A DNA stretch of 64,000 nucleotides from Prevotella sp. P6B1 (GCF_000702825.1 NZ_JNKF01000011.1:473391-537390), one strand, 5' to 3'. Positions 44,484-53,589 are shown, numbered from the stretch's first letter. Notes: generated from the sequence alone by a model not told the origin. Made by a program: numbers and translations.

Positions 44484-46259
44484 ATGTCAGAATTAACAAA
44501 GAACGTTAAGCCACTCGACGATTTCAATTGGGACGAGTTTGAGCACGGAACAGTAGCTAATGTTAGCAAGGAAGAGCTCGACAAGGCTTACGACGAAACC
44601 CTGAACAAGGTTGCCGACCATCAGGTAGTAGAGGGCACAGTTATCTCTATTGACAAGAAGGAAGTTGTTGTCAACATCGGCTACAAGAGCGACGGTATCA
44701 TCCCCGCTTCTGAATTCCGCTACAACCCAGATCTGAAGATCGGCGACAAGGTAGAGGTTTACGTAGAGAGCGCAGAGGACAAGAAAGGTCAGCTGATCCT
44801 CTCTCACAAGAAGGCACGTCTGAGCCAGTCTTGGGAGAAGGTTAACGAGGCTCTCGAGGCAGACGCTATCATCCAGGGTTACATCAAGTGCCGCACTAAG
44901 GGCGGTATGATCGTTGACGTATTCGGTATCGAGGCCTTCCTCCCCGGATCACAGATTGACGTTCACCCCATACGCGACTACGACCAGTTCGTAGGCAAGA
45001 CTATGGAGTTCAAGGTTGTTAAGATCAACCAGGAGTTCCGTAACGTTGTTGTATCTCACAAGGCTCTTATCGAGGCTGAGCTCGAGGCCCAGAAGAAGGA
45101 GATCATCGGTAAGCTCGAAAAGGGTCAGATCCTCGAGGGTACCGTTAAGAACATCACTTCTTACGGTGTATTCGTTGACCTCGGTGGTGTTGACGGACTC
45201 ATCCACATCACAGACCTTTCTTGGGGCCGCGTAGACGATCCTCACAAGGTAGTAGAGCTCGATCAGAAGATCAACGTTGTAATTCTCGACTTCGACGACG
45301 AGAAGCGTCGTATCGCTCTCGGTCTGAAGCAGCTCACTCCACATCCTTGGGATGCTCTGGATGCTGACCTCAAGGTTGGTGACCACGTAAAGGGCAAGGT
45401 AGTCGTTATCGCCGATTACGGTGCATTCGTTGAGATTCAGCCTGGTGTTGAGGGTCTGATCCACGTATCAGAGATGTCTTGGAGCCAGCACCTGCGTTCA
45501 GCTCAGGAGTTCCTGAAGGTTGGCGACGAGGTAGAGGCTGTTATCCTGACTCTCGACCGCGACGAGCGCAAGATGAGCCTTGGTATCAAGCAGCTCCGCG
45601 AGGATCCATGGGAGGCTATCGAGACTAAGTATCCTGTAGGCAGCAAGCACACTGCAAAGGTTCGCAACTTCACCAACTTCGGTGTATTTGTTGAGCTTGA
45701 GGAGGGTGTTGACGGTCTGATCCACATCAGTGACCTGAGCTGGACTAAGAAGGTTAAGCATCCTTCAGAGTTCACACAGGTAGGTGAGCAGATCGAGGTT
45801 GTAGTTCTGGATATCGATAAGGAGAACCGTCGTCTCTCTCTCGGCCACAAGCAGCTCGAGGAGAATCCTTGGGATGTATTCGAGGGTAAGTACGCTGTAG
45901 GTTCTATCCACGAGGGTAAGATCAGCGAGATGCTCGAGAAGGGCGCCGTTGTAGCTCTCGAGGAGAACGTTGAGGGCTTCGCTACTCCTAAGCACCTCGT
46001 TAAGGAGGATGGTTCACAGGCTCAGGCAGGTGAGACTCTCCAGTTCAAGGTTATCGAGTTCAACAAGGATTCTAAGCGCATCATCCTCTCTCACAGCCGT
46101 ACTTTCGAGGATCCCGCTCGTGAGGAGAAGAAGGCCGCTAAGAAGCCAGCTCGCAAGAACGACACTCCAAAGATCGAGAATATCGCTGCTAGCACAACTC
46201 TCGGTGATATCGACGCTCTGGCTGAGTTGAAGGCTAAGATGGAGAAGGGCGAGAAGTAA
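44484..46259 (+). CDS. rpsA: 30S ribosomal protein S1
   Basis: 591 residues with six S1 (OB-fold) repeats. The central ones carry the repeated GxVxxxxxYGxFVxL...GLIHxSDLSW pattern, for example ITSYGVFVDLGGVDGLIHITD and FTNFGVFVELEEGVDGLIHIS. The C-terminal tail is Lys/Ala-rich and charged. It binds mRNA at the 30S subunit. In Bacteroidetes, where Shine-Dalgarno sequences are rare, S1 is expected to matter strongly for initiation. Highly biased codon use. Confidence 0.97.
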   Translation: MSELTKNVKPLDDFNWDEFEHGTVANVSKEELDKAYDETLNKVADHQVVEGTVISIDKKEVVVNIGYKSDGIIPASEFRYNPDLKIGDKVEVYVESAEDKKGQLILSHKKARLSQSWEKVNEALEADAIIQGYIKCRTKGGMIVDVFGIEAFLPGSQIDVHPIRDYDQFVGKTMEFKVVKINQEFRNVVVSHKALIEAELEAQKKEIIGKLEKGQILEGTVKNITSYGVFVDLGGVDGLIHITDLSWGRVDDPHKVVELDQKINVVILDFDDEKRRIALGLKQLTPHPWDALDADLKVGDHVKGKVVVIADYGAFVEIQPGVEGLIHVSEMSWSQHLRSAQEFLKVGDEVEAVILTLDRDERKMSLGIKQLREDPWEAIETKYPVGSKHTAKVRNFTNFGVFVELEEGVDGLIHISDLSWTKKVKHPSEFTQVGEQIEVVVLDIDKENRRLSLGHKQLEENPWDVFEGKYAVGSIHEGKISEMLEKGAVVALEENVEGFATPKHLVKEDGSQAQAGETLQFKVIEFNKDSKRIILSHSRTFEDPAREEKKAAKKPARKNDTPKIENIAASTTLGDIDALAELKAKMEKGEK

Positions 46260-46280
46260 TTCCCCCTACCCTATAAACTC

Positions 46281-46316
46281 AAGTCCCTCTGATGTATGTC
46301 AGAGGGACTTTTTATT
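46281..46316. terminator. terminator between rpsA and the SGNH hydrolase gene
   Basis: AAGTCCCTCTGA, loop TGTATG, TCAGAGGGACTT, then TTTATTTT. The A-side flank is weaker for the minus strand. Confidence 0.9.
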
Positions 46317-46332
46317 TTGATGGTGCCAGCAC

Positions 46333-47160
46333 TTAAAAAGTGCACGGCAGAGTAAGCAATTGATAGTAAAGGGTACGGGCCAAGCGTTCGTGCCCTTTAT
46401 CATTGGGGTGCAGGCGGTCGTTCTCGGCACTCTTGAAATACTGAGCGTGCTCATCCATCAGCGGGTAGAGTCCACTCATAGCGCCCCAGTCAATCACAGG
46501 CAACGCCCAAATCTTGCCAGCCTGTTTCACCGATTCAACGTAGGCATCCATGTACTCGCCACACTGGTTGGTATAATCCTCGGTAGGCTGCCAGTTCTTG
46601 TCGTTGGCATAAAAGCCTGCACGGTGAATAGGCGTGAGCAGTATAATCTGCTTGGTGGGATACAAGCGCTTTACCTTGTTAAGCGCGATATTGATACGTC
46701 CGCGATACGTACTGTCGGTCATCAGCGGATAGCGATGCAAGCGGTCCACCGGGTGCTTCTTCTCGTGTATGCCAGCCACCACCTTTTCAGGTTTCTGGGT
46801 AAACCACTCGCCTATGGGCACACCCGCATTGTAATCGTTGGTACCGATAAAAATTACAATGGCATCAATGCTGTCGCCATGCTCTTCGAAACATTTATCA
46901 GCCTGTCGTGGAATATCGTTCCACTGCCTACCACTCACCCCGTACACGTAAGGTTTGATATCCAACCAATCGGCCAGATAGCCCCAGTACTTAACTTTCG
47001 AGCCGCTGTTACGCGGGTCGGTAATCGAGTCGCCAAAGTAAGCCACACGCTTCCCCTGCCAGGGGTGCGTAAAAACAGTTTGCGACAAGCCCTTGAGGGC
47101 AAACGCAGCACACAGTAGTACTGCCAACATTCGTAGTTGTAGATTAATTTTGTTGTACAT
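46333..47160 (-). CDS. secreted SGNH/GDSL hydrolase
   Basis: 275 residues from the ATG at 47160; a longer start would run into the promoter. Signal peptide (MLAVLLCAAFALKGLSQ). SGNH blocks: FGDSIT (Ser nucleophile), the Gly in VYGVSGRQWND, IGTNDY and DRLHPNDKGH (catalytic Asp-His). It is probably a carbohydrate esterase acting on acetylated glycans in the periplasm, but the ester is not known. Monocistronic with its own -7 element. Confidence 0.9.
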   Translation of the reverse strand: MYNKINLQLRMLAVLLCAAFALKGLSQTVFTHPWQGKRVAYFGDSITDPRNSGSKVKYWGYLADWLDIKPYVYGVSGRQWNDIPRQADKCFEEHGDSIDAIVIFIGTNDYNAGVPIGEWFTQKPEKVVAGIHEKKHPVDRLHRYPLMTDSTYRGRINIALNKVKRLYPTKQIILLTPIHRAGFYANDKNWQPTEDYTNQCGEYMDAYVESVKQAGKIWALPVIDWGAMSGLYPLMDEHAQYFKSAENDRLHPNDKGHERLARTLYYQLLTLPCTF

Positions 47161-47190
47161 CGTTATTAATTTGTTTTTATAAATCGGATG

Positions 47191-47198
47191 CAAATATA
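47191..47198 (-). promoter_or_regulatory. -7 element of the SGNH hydrolase gene
   Basis: TATATTTG on the minus strand followed by CATCC, about 30 bases before the ATG. Confidence 0.65.
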
Positions 47199-47294
47199 CG
47201 AATAAAATATGAATGTAAATACTGCAAACTGCATTTTTATGTTAATCAGATATAAAAAAAGGCACTTTCGAGAACAACCAACCCGAATAATGCG

Positions 47295-47302
47295 TATATT
47301 TG
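47295..47302 (+). promoter_or_regulatory. -7 element of the 33-codon gene
   Basis: TATATTTG followed by CTGC, 32 bases before the ATG at 47335. No convincing -33 element. Confidence 0.6.
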
Positions 47303-47334
47303 CTGCAACTAAAAATCACCTAAAAGGAATGCTT

Positions 47335-47436
47335 ATGACAACTAAGAACGAAACCAATGACGAGAAATTACAGATCGACGACAAATTAGTCGATTCCAGT
47401 ACACAGCAACCAATGCCATCAATTTGGTACACTTAA
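47335..47436 (+). CDS. 33-residue peptide in an autonomous transcription unit
   Basis: ATG at 47335 preceded by AAAAGGA at a good distance. The peptide is polar and charged over its first 22 residues (MTTKNETNDEKLQIDDKLVD) and ends QQPMPSIWYT, with no signal peptide or membrane helix. It lies between a TAnnTTTG promoter element and a perfect hairpin terminator, a unit of about 170 bases. No modification or export genes flank it. It could equally be a small RNA with a chance frame. I do not recognise the family. Confidence 0.5.
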   Translation: MTTKNETNDEKLQIDDKLVDSSTQQPMPSIWYT

Positions 47437-47445
47437 TTACGAATC

Positions 47446-47477
47446 TAGCCAGCGTTTCACGCTGGCTACTTTGTTTC
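47446..47477 (+). terminator. terminator of the 33-codon unit
   Basis: TAGCCAGCGT, loop TTC, ACGCTGGCTA: a ten-pair perfect stem followed by CTTTGTTTC. Confidence 0.8.
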
Positions 47478-47478
47478 T

Positions 47479-47610
47479 AAGGCGAAACAAGTTTATGATG
47501 CTGGAAGTCGTAGAGCATTTCAACTCAGGCGCACAGATCCCTACTTCCGCTACAAGGCCTTATCGCCATGGAAGGACACCCCACTCTTCCCGCCTTGTAC
47601 CAGATAACGG
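47479..47610. other. spacer without a supported gene
   Basis: About 130 bases between two terminators. An open plus-strand frame of some 50 codons (ending DPYFRYKALSPWKDTPLF...) has no start codon and no ribosome site, so it may be a gene remnant or chance. No promoter element seen. Confidence 0.4.
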
Positions 47611-47643
47611 AAAAACAAAAAGGTGCTATTTAACCAGCACCTT
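47611..47643 (-). terminator. terminator of the three-gene secreted-protein operon
   Basis: AAGGTGCT/AGCACCTT stem overlapping the last codons of the RCC1-type gene; on the minus strand it is followed by TTTGTTTTT. Confidence 0.75.
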
Positions 47644-50600
47644 CTTGTTGTTAATAATATAGACCCCCTTTGACAGCCCCTTGAGGTCAGTTGCCTTCGA
47701 GCGCACCTTATGTCCTTGCAGGTTATAGACGTCAAAGACTTCAGGAAGTGTCACTACCGACTGAATGCCATCGAGCTCTTCTACAACCGTAATGGTACAC
47801 TTAGCCGTTTCCCCATTATCAGAGGTCAACGTGATGACAGCTGTACCTAAGGCAATGGCGGTTACCACACCACGTTTATCAACAGTAGCTACATTCGTAT
47901 TAGAGCTGCTCCAGCTCCATTCATGGTAGTCGGCCTGAAGTGGAACTGGCTTGGCGCAGATAACAGCGTCATCACCTGGCAGCAATTGAAGTGTAGCATC
48001 CATGACCTGCACACCCTGCGCCTGTTTCCGCTCGCGACCAGAGATAATCTGTTGGGGTGTCGCGTTATATGTCGACTTCGCACCATTACCCAACTGTGAT
48101 AAGTCGTTGGCACCCCATGTCCATACACTGCCATCCACCTTCAATGCCACAGCAAAGTTATCACCCAATTCGATACTCTCCACTTCCTCCATGACTTTAT
48201 GGGGCTGTGCCACAGCTGTGGTAGAGCCATCGCCCAGCTGCCCGTAGCTATTGTCACCCCAAGTCCATAGTGCGCCATCAGTATCAATGGCTGCCATGAA
48301 ACGGTTTCCAACAGCAACGGCATGTACCTGATTCATGATTTGGACAGGACCTTCTGGCTGAACTGTTGTGCCGTCGCCTATCTGTCCGACATCATTCCAT
48401 CCCCAGGTCCACAGTGTGCCATCATTCTTAACCACGGCAGCATTCGTGTTACTCCATTTAGAGATGGCAACGGTATCAACGCCTGCCATGATCTGCTTGG
48501 GCACATAGCTATCCTTTTGGGTGCCGTCAGCCAACAAATCATTCGCATTGTCACCCCAGCCGTAAAGCGTACCATTCTGCTGCAATGCCATGACAGTCTG
48601 CCAACCCAAGGCAACCTGTCTGACATTCGTCAGATTGACATCCTGGTACAGATAATAAGCCATATTGGTCCTATCGCCAACCTGACCGAAATCATTACGA
48701 CCAGCCATCCTCAATGTACCATCCTTCAGGATGGCCGAAACCTGTGGACCTGCCACTACCTGCGAAGCGTTTTCATTAGAGACCACTGCAGGATTAGCAA
48801 TGAGCGTAGAACCTGTTCCTACCTCACCACAGAACTGCAAGCCCCAGCCACATACCTGGCCATTGGTCTTTGCCAAGATATTGTGCGTATAGCCACAACT
48901 GGCCACGCTGACATCACTGGCAATCTCACGAGGACTTTCCCATAGTGCATAGTCTGTATAATCACCGCCATTATACTGGTTCATCTTCTTTCCCCAATAC
49001 AACAGGGTGTTGTCAGTACGCACAGCAGCAGCCTGTTGATAACCAGCTGATATACTGCGAACAAACTCGCCTGAGGTAAAGCTCCACTGCATGGCCTTGT
49101 TGGGTTCGCTGTCACCCGACACCACAGCCCCTTCAGGAACTATAATCGTATAAGTGTGACCCAACTCCAGATCGTTATCAGGAACAAAGGCCAAACGCCT
49201 CAGGTGCAGGATAAACTTACCGCTCACCACCTTGCCATCCTCTCTCTTGACCATCAGATTCGAGAATTGCGGACCCTCCATGACATTGATCTCATAGTTG
49301 ATATAAGGATTCACGTCCTTGTAGATATACAACTGCTCATCCACCGGATACTTATCGGTGACATGAACATGACTGATCTTGTAAGTGCCCTTATATTCCG
49401 GTGTAGCATAACCATTTTTATAGGCTCGTGCCCATATCGTCACCTCCTTATTGATAACAATGGACGAGGTATAGAGCTTACTGTTCTCCGAAGGCTCCGA
49501 GCCGTCAGTGGTATAACGTATCTCGGCATCACTCTCACTGGCTTTCAGCACCAACAGGTCGCCTTCCTCTACATAGCCAGCCGCCATCGACGCAGTCATC
49601 GTCATGGGTGAGACATCGCCCGTTGTAAAGGAGAAGCTGACGTCCTTGGAGTAGCCGGTACCCCATTGGTTCTTTACACCATTTGCCGGAATCAGGAAGG
49701 TATATTTGGTAAAGGGCTTGAGTGCTTTTGTAGGCACAAAAGTCACCGTCTTTCCAGAGATACTCACCTGTCCGTCAACTTTGTCCGACTCCGAACCGGC
49801 ATACAGTTTTATCTGCGAAGCCAGGGAGCCTGAATAAAGTGAAAGAGAATAAGTAGCAGAGGGCTGCTCGAATACCGTCACATTGGTGGCCCCATTTGTG
49901 GGAGTAGTCTTCTCCAACGTAAACGGAGGCTCCGTCACTGTAATCGTCTTTGTTGTCGACAGACCATTAGCTGTTGTAGCCTTGATAACAGCCGTTCCCG
50001 AACCAATTCCCGTCACCACACCATTTTGATTGACCGTTGCCACAGCAGTCTTGTCCGACGACCATGTAACAGTTGAGTGGTGCGTAGAAGGTGTGAAACC
50101 TGCCTTCAACTGTATGGTATATCCAATATATACCCCCGACTCACCGGAGATAGATACTTCCGTAGGCGATATTCCCCAAACCTTCACGTTACAGCTGCCG
50201 GTTACATTGTTATTTGTTGTGGCAGAAATAGTGGTAGTACCTTCTGCAACGCCTGTTATAGTAGCCGAATTACCATACCCGCTTACAGAAGCCACTCCTG
50301 AGTTGGAAGATGACCATGACAAACTGTACTCTGCGTCATAGGGTGAAACGTCGGCAGAAACGTTTACGGTTCGTCCTACGTCAATTTCAACCGAATTAGG
50401 CGATACCGATACCGATTTCGGATCATTCGACTCCACCTCAATGGTCCACGAATCATAGCCATTGTGATAAACCTTGGAATGATCGAAATAATTGAACGTA
50501 TAGTAACGATAACTACAGGAAACAGTTCCTGTTCCAGGTTTGACGCCCCAAATCGTACGGGAGCCAGATACGCCATAGCCATCTCTAAGGCAACTGCCAG

Positions 50601-50757
50601 AGACTGACCAACTGGCACTTTCGAGTACGCCTCCTGCCCATGAAACATATAGGCCCACACATCCTCCCACCTTGATCCTTTTAATACCACCAGCATATGC
50701 GAGGTTTGTCCACAGGCAGAGGAAAGACAACAGAATAATATAATATCTTGTTCTCAT
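47626..50757 (-). CDS. secreted 1043-residue Big2/RCC1-propeller protein with C-terminal sorting tail
   Basis: Signal peptide (YYIILLSFLCLWTNLAYA). Then two Ig-like Big_2 domains (about 115-280), a Big_5-like domain (FTLEKTTPTNGATNVTV), a chitobiase-like strand segment (AEIRYTTDGSEPSENSKLY) and a second Big_5-like domain. From about residue 575 to 925 come seven RCC1-type repeats, such as GALWTWGDNSYGQLGDGS, enough for a seven-bladed propeller. A further Big_2 domain and a tail (VYNLQGHKVRSKATDLKGLS, KGVYIINNKKVLVK) like type IX secretion sorting tails close the protein. Surface-exposed or released; partner unknown. Confidence 0.8.
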   Translation of the reverse strand: MRTRYYIILLSFLCLWTNLAYAGGIKRIKVGGCVGLYVSWAGGVLESASWSVSGSCLRDGYGVSGSRTIWGVKPGTGTVSCSYRYYTFNYFDHSKVYHNGYDSWTIEVESNDPKSVSVSPNSVEIDVGRTVNVSADVSPYDAEYSLSWSSSNSGVASVSGYGNSATITGVAEGTTTISATTNNNVTGSCNVKVWGISPTEVSISGESGVYIGYTIQLKAGFTPSTHHSTVTWSSDKTAVATVNQNGVVTGIGSGTAVIKATTANGLSTTKTITVTEPPFTLEKTTPTNGATNVTVFEQPSATYSLSLYSGSLASQIKLYAGSESDKVDGQVSISGKTVTFVPTKALKPFTKYTFLIPANGVKNQWGTGYSKDVSFSFTTGDVSPMTMTASMAAGYVEEGDLLVLKASESDAEIRYTTDGSEPSENSKLYTSSIVINKEVTIWARAYKNGYATPEYKGTYKISHVHVTDKYPVDEQLYIYKDVNPYINYEINVMEGPQFSNLMVKREDGKVVSGKFILHLRRLAFVPDNDLELGHTYTIIVPEGAVVSGDSEPNKAMQWSFTSGEFVRSISAGYQQAAAVRTDNTLLYWGKKMNQYNGGDYTDYALWESPREIASDVSVASCGYTHNILAKTNGQVCGWGLQFCGEVGTGSTLIANPAVVSNENASQVVAGPQVSAILKDGTLRMAGRNDFGQVGDRTNMAYYLYQDVNLTNVRQVALGWQTVMALQQNGTLYGWGDNANDLLADGTQKDSYVPKQIMAGVDTVAISKWSNTNAAVVKNDGTLWTWGWNDVGQIGDGTTVQPEGPVQIMNQVHAVAVGNRFMAAIDTDGALWTWGDNSYGQLGDGSTTAVAQPHKVMEEVESIELGDNFAVALKVDGSVWTWGANDLSQLGNGAKSTYNATPQQIISGRERKQAQGVQVMDATLQLLPGDDAVICAKPVPLQADYHEWSWSSSNTNVATVDKRGVVTAIALGTAVITLTSDNGETAKCTITVVEELDGIQSVVTLPEVFDVYNLQGHKVRSKATDLKGLSKGVYIINNKKVLVK

Positions 50758-50771
50758 ATTGATTGCCTTTT

Positions 50772-51764
50772 TTAATTAAAAACGACCAAGACAGACCACT
50801 CGTCATCCATACTGGTACGCTGACCATTATTATTACGGGCAACAACCAAGATACGATAGGCACCTTTATCTCCTTTGAACTCCATAGAAGTGGCATTGGT
50901 AGAAGGGTCATACAATACATAAGGACTGTTATCCTTAGCATAATAAACCATGTAATCCTTAACACCACTGGCATCAGTATAGCTCCATGAGAGACTGATG
51001 TTAGTACCTGCAGTTGCAGAATATCTATCCACTATCAACTCAGGGCCTGTGGCATAGATAACATCCTCATAGAAGGATGCCGACTGGCGACCTTGGTCGT
51101 CAACTGCCACACAGTTAAAGCGAGCCACACCTTTATCTGTCAACGGGTCTTGCCGCGCATATCCGGGAACTTTCAGCAGACTTTCGTATGTAAATGACGG
51201 TTGGTCGGCCTCCACTTCCTCTATCATATCTGTGCGATTGCTCCACCAGTAGCGTAGCTTCTTAATCTGTGTCGCCTTCTTCTGGATTTTCGAGAATATA
51301 GCTTGAGATACAGGACTGTAATCGCCGTAATTATCCACAAAGCGATAGTTCAGCGTATGGATGCCTTCCGACAAACCGGCGACGTCAAATGCCTGCTGCC
51401 AAGTGTCACCACTCACTTCCGCAGTCTTGCGATCTGCAAGATTCTTATCTATCCAGTATTCCACTGCCTTGATGGCCTTGGCACCTTTGTCACGAATCGG
51501 AGCAACAAAGAATGTCCATACCTGCAAAGGCGACCATTGTCCTGTCGTATCCCCTATTCGGAAATACAAGGTATGCATGCCTTCACGCAGACCACTCACA
51601 TCAACCGCTTGGTCGATAGTCTGCTTCGTACCGCTGAGTGTTTGCTCCGCCATGGCCGACTGGTTGTCGTCAAACCAATATTGAAGTTTACTCAGTTGGC
51701 GGTCGTCAGCCTGCGCTGTCAAAAGCAGTCCACTGGAGATTAATAATAAAAACCACCTTTTCAT
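50772..51764 (-). CDS. secreted protein with three YWxD repeats
   Basis: 330 residues with a signal peptide (WFLLLISSGLLLTAQA). It contains an internal repeat of about 90 residues: LQYWFDD...VSGLREGMHTLYFRIGD...WSP, VEYWIDK...VAGLSEGIHTLNYRFVDNYGDYSP and a third divergent copy starting LRYWWSN. The C-terminus is Fn3-like (NISLSWSYTDASGVKDYMVYY). It lies between two secreted-protein genes with 13 to 14 base spacers and looks like a cell-surface component. Function unknown. Confidence 0.75.
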   Translation of the reverse strand: MKRWFLLLISSGLLLTAQADDRQLSKLQYWFDDNQSAMAEQTLSGTKQTIDQAVDVSGLREGMHTLYFRIGDTTGQWSPLQVWTFFVAPIRDKGAKAIKAVEYWIDKNLADRKTAEVSGDTWQQAFDVAGLSEGIHTLNYRFVDNYGDYSPVSQAIFSKIQKKATQIKKLRYWWSNRTDMIEEVEADQPSFTYESLLKVPGYARQDPLTDKGVARFNCVAVDDQGRQSASFYEDVIYATGPELIVDRYSATAGTNISLSWSYTDASGVKDYMVYYAKDNSPYVLYDPSTNATSMEFKGDKGAYRILVVARNNNGQRTSMDDEWSVLVVFN

Positions 51765-51777
51765 CATCATCTCTGTT

Positions 51778-52758
51778 TTAGTTTTCTGCCTTTACCACAA
51801 TCTTCACATTGAGCTTACCCTCGTCATTGGTATGGGTATCAATATTCTTGCTGATAACACGAGGTATAGCAGGATACTGAGAGAATCCCGTTCCGCCATA
51901 AGGGCCAACAACCGTACCATCATCACCGTTAGGTATGTTTTGAGGCTTAGCAGGAAAAAGCATTTCACCATTGAAAATATCGCCATAGGTTCCACCAGAA
52001 TTATTGGATGCCAGAGAGGCTGATGTCGTTTCAAAGTTAACAGTTCCCGAATTATTCTTCACAAAGAAGCCAACATTGTAATAAAACTCAGAAGGAGCAG
52101 TACATGATACGGTAGCTGTAGAGCCCATTAGAGCCTCTGCACCCAACAAACAATTTTTGTAGATGGCATAAGGCCTTTTGTGAATATCATACCAACTAGC
52201 ATAAAAATATACGACACAATTTAGGATTCTTCCAATGTTAGAGGTAGTGTTTGAATCAGAGAAATCATTAATGGTACAATTTTTAAATGTAAAATCAATA
52301 GCATAAGGCATACCTTTGATTTCTTTATGTACACACTGATCGAATAAGGCGTTTGTGTAATCGCTTGAAGCATTCAACTTCTCCACCCAACAACGAGTGA
52401 CAATCAGATTTGTTGAACCTGAGACATACAGTGTGCCAGTAAACCTAATACTCTCTATACGAACATCCGATCCAGTGACGTTCAATGATGCAATAATAGT
52501 ATTCTGACTTTCTTCATAAGCCCCAACACCTGTTATCTTAACCGATTTAGATACATTTCCCTCTGTCGCATTAAAGGTACCGGAAGAGAGCGTAATCTGG
52601 TCGCCGTCTTTAGCCTCCGTATAAGCATCCTTAAAGGCATCCACACCATAAAATATCAACAGATTATCTCCACTTTGCAGCGTAGCAGTCATTCCCTGTG
52701 CACATACACTCTGACTGAGAGCTATGAGTGCAATAAATATAAAAACAAACTTCTTCAT
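51778..52758 (-). CDS. secreted beta-helix (pectin-lyase-like) protein
   Basis: 326 residues. Signal peptide (FVFIFIALIALSQSVCAQ). The body alternates short beta-strands in the manner of right-handed beta-helices (DGDQITLSSGTFNAT, VKITGVGAYEESQNTIIASLNVTGSDVRIESIRF, FKNCTINDF). No polysaccharide lyase residues can be picked out with confidence, so binding rather than cleavage is possible. First gene of a three-gene operon. Confidence 0.75.
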   Translation of the reverse strand: MKKFVFIFIALIALSQSVCAQGMTATLQSGDNLLIFYGVDAFKDAYTEAKDGDQITLSSGTFNATEGNVSKSVKITGVGAYEESQNTIIASLNVTGSDVRIESIRFTGTLYVSGSTNLIVTRCWVEKLNASSDYTNALFDQCVHKEIKGMPYAIDFTFKNCTINDFSDSNTTSNIGRILNCVVYFYASWYDIHKRPYAIYKNCLLGAEALMGSTATVSCTAPSEFYYNVGFFVKNNSGTVNFETTSASLASNNSGGTYGDIFNGEMLFPAKPQNIPNGDDGTVVGPYGGTGFSQYPAIPRVISKNIDTHTNDEGKLNVKIVVKAEN

Positions 52759-52805
52759 AGAGCTTCTAATTTTTGGTTAGTAATAAATGAGTAATAATAT
52801 TGCTG

Positions 52806-52813
52806 CAAATATA
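52806..52813 (-). promoter_or_regulatory. -7 element of the secreted-protein operon
   Basis: TATATTTG on the minus strand followed by CAGC; leader of about 40 bases to the ATG at 52758. Confidence 0.65.
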
Positions 52814-52878
52814 AGAAAAGATTCATTAAGTTCCAAGTTTTATTTAATAAAAAAAGTTATTCACAAGACTCTTTCCAT

Positions 52879-52911
52879 AAAAAAGCCGGAACACCTTATC
52901 GATGTCCCGGC
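52879..52911 (-). terminator. orphan minus-strand terminator between divergent genes
   Basis: GCCGG...CCGGC with inner ACA/TGT pairs; on the minus strand it is followed by TTTTTT. No minus-strand gene precedes it: upstream on that strand is the antisense of the ECF sigma gene. The rest of the 52759-53025 gap holds the two divergent promoters. Confidence 0.6.
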
Positions 52912-52973
52912 AGATATATACGTGAGTAAACGTAAACAAAAAAGTCGAATTTGTCAAGTTTGTGATATAAAAA

Positions 52974-53004
52974 TTTGTTTAATCGAAAAAAATGATTACC
53001 TTTG
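52974..53004 (+). promoter_or_regulatory. promoter of the ECF sigma gene
   Basis: TTTG (52974-52977), 19-base spacer, TACCTTTG (52997-53004); 21 bases to the ATG. A primary-sigma type promoter, so the sigma gene is not obviously autoregulated. Confidence 0.8.
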
Positions 53005-53025
53005 CCACCAAGAATATAACTCTAT

Positions 53026-53589
53026 ATGACCGACCAACTACTAATCAACGAACTCCGAGAAGGATCAGAACAGGCATTTGACACCATCTACAAGATGTAT
53101 GCCAAACGCCTATATGCTTTCTGTCTTCAATACTGTAAGCGAAAAGAGGATGCTGAAGAGATTGTAGGCGATGTTTTCCTATGGCTTTGGCGTAATAAGC
53201 ATACCATCCGTCAGGGTGAAGCGCTGAAATACCTCTTGTTCTTACGTGCCCGACATTTCTTAGTAAACGCCTTCCGCTCAAGAGTAAACTCCCCGATATT
53301 TGCTGACTATGTTGACTATCAGAATAGTATTTCTGCCGACACTGTTAGTCAGCAGTTAGAATACCAGGAATTTGAGGATAAGATAATATATGAGGTAGAT
53401 CGTTTACCTAAGACACAGCAGGAGGTCATACGATTGGCCAAGATGGAAGGATTGAAAATCAAGGAAATAGCCGAAAAGCTCGGATTAAGCGAACAGACGG
53501 TCAAGAACCAAATTTCAATAGGCTTAAGGACCCTTAAAAAGAAATTAGGTGTTTCAACAGTCGTACTTTTAATCTGGTTAGTATCTTAG
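53026..53589 (+). CDS. ECF-type RNA polymerase sigma factor
   Basis: 187 residues. Region 2 (AFDTIYKMYAKRLYAFCLQYCKRKEDAEEIVGDVFLWLW) and region 4 helix-turn-helix (LPKTQQEVIRLAKMEGLKIKEIAEKLGLSEQTVKNQI) are intact. The short hydrophobic tail (VVLLIWLVS) is common in Bacteroidetes SusC-linked sigmas. Together with FecR and the STN-bearing SusC downstream it forms a trans-envelope signalling set: ligand uptake releases the sigma, which activates the transport genes. Confidence 0.92.
   Translation: MTDQLLINELREGSEQAFDTIYKMYAKRLYAFCLQYCKRKEDAEEIVGDVFLWLWRNKHTIRQGEALKYLLFLRARHFLVNAFRSRVNSPIFADYVDYQNSISADTVSQQLEYQEFEDKIIYEVDRLPKTQQEVIRLAKMEGLKIKEIAEKLGLSEQTVKNQISIGLRTLKKKLGVSTVVLLIWLVS

Noticed and set aside
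47471..47662. 63-codon plus-strand frame after the small peptide unit
   Set aside because: It begins just after a terminator, has no promoter, crosses the terminator of the converging gene and overlaps its coding end.
52787..53029. 80-codon plus-strand frame upstream of the ECF sigma gene, with several cysteines
   Set aside because: It runs through the orphan terminator and both sigma promoter elements, overlaps the sigma start, and has no ribosome site or recognisable domain. Cysteine spacing is not that of a metal site.
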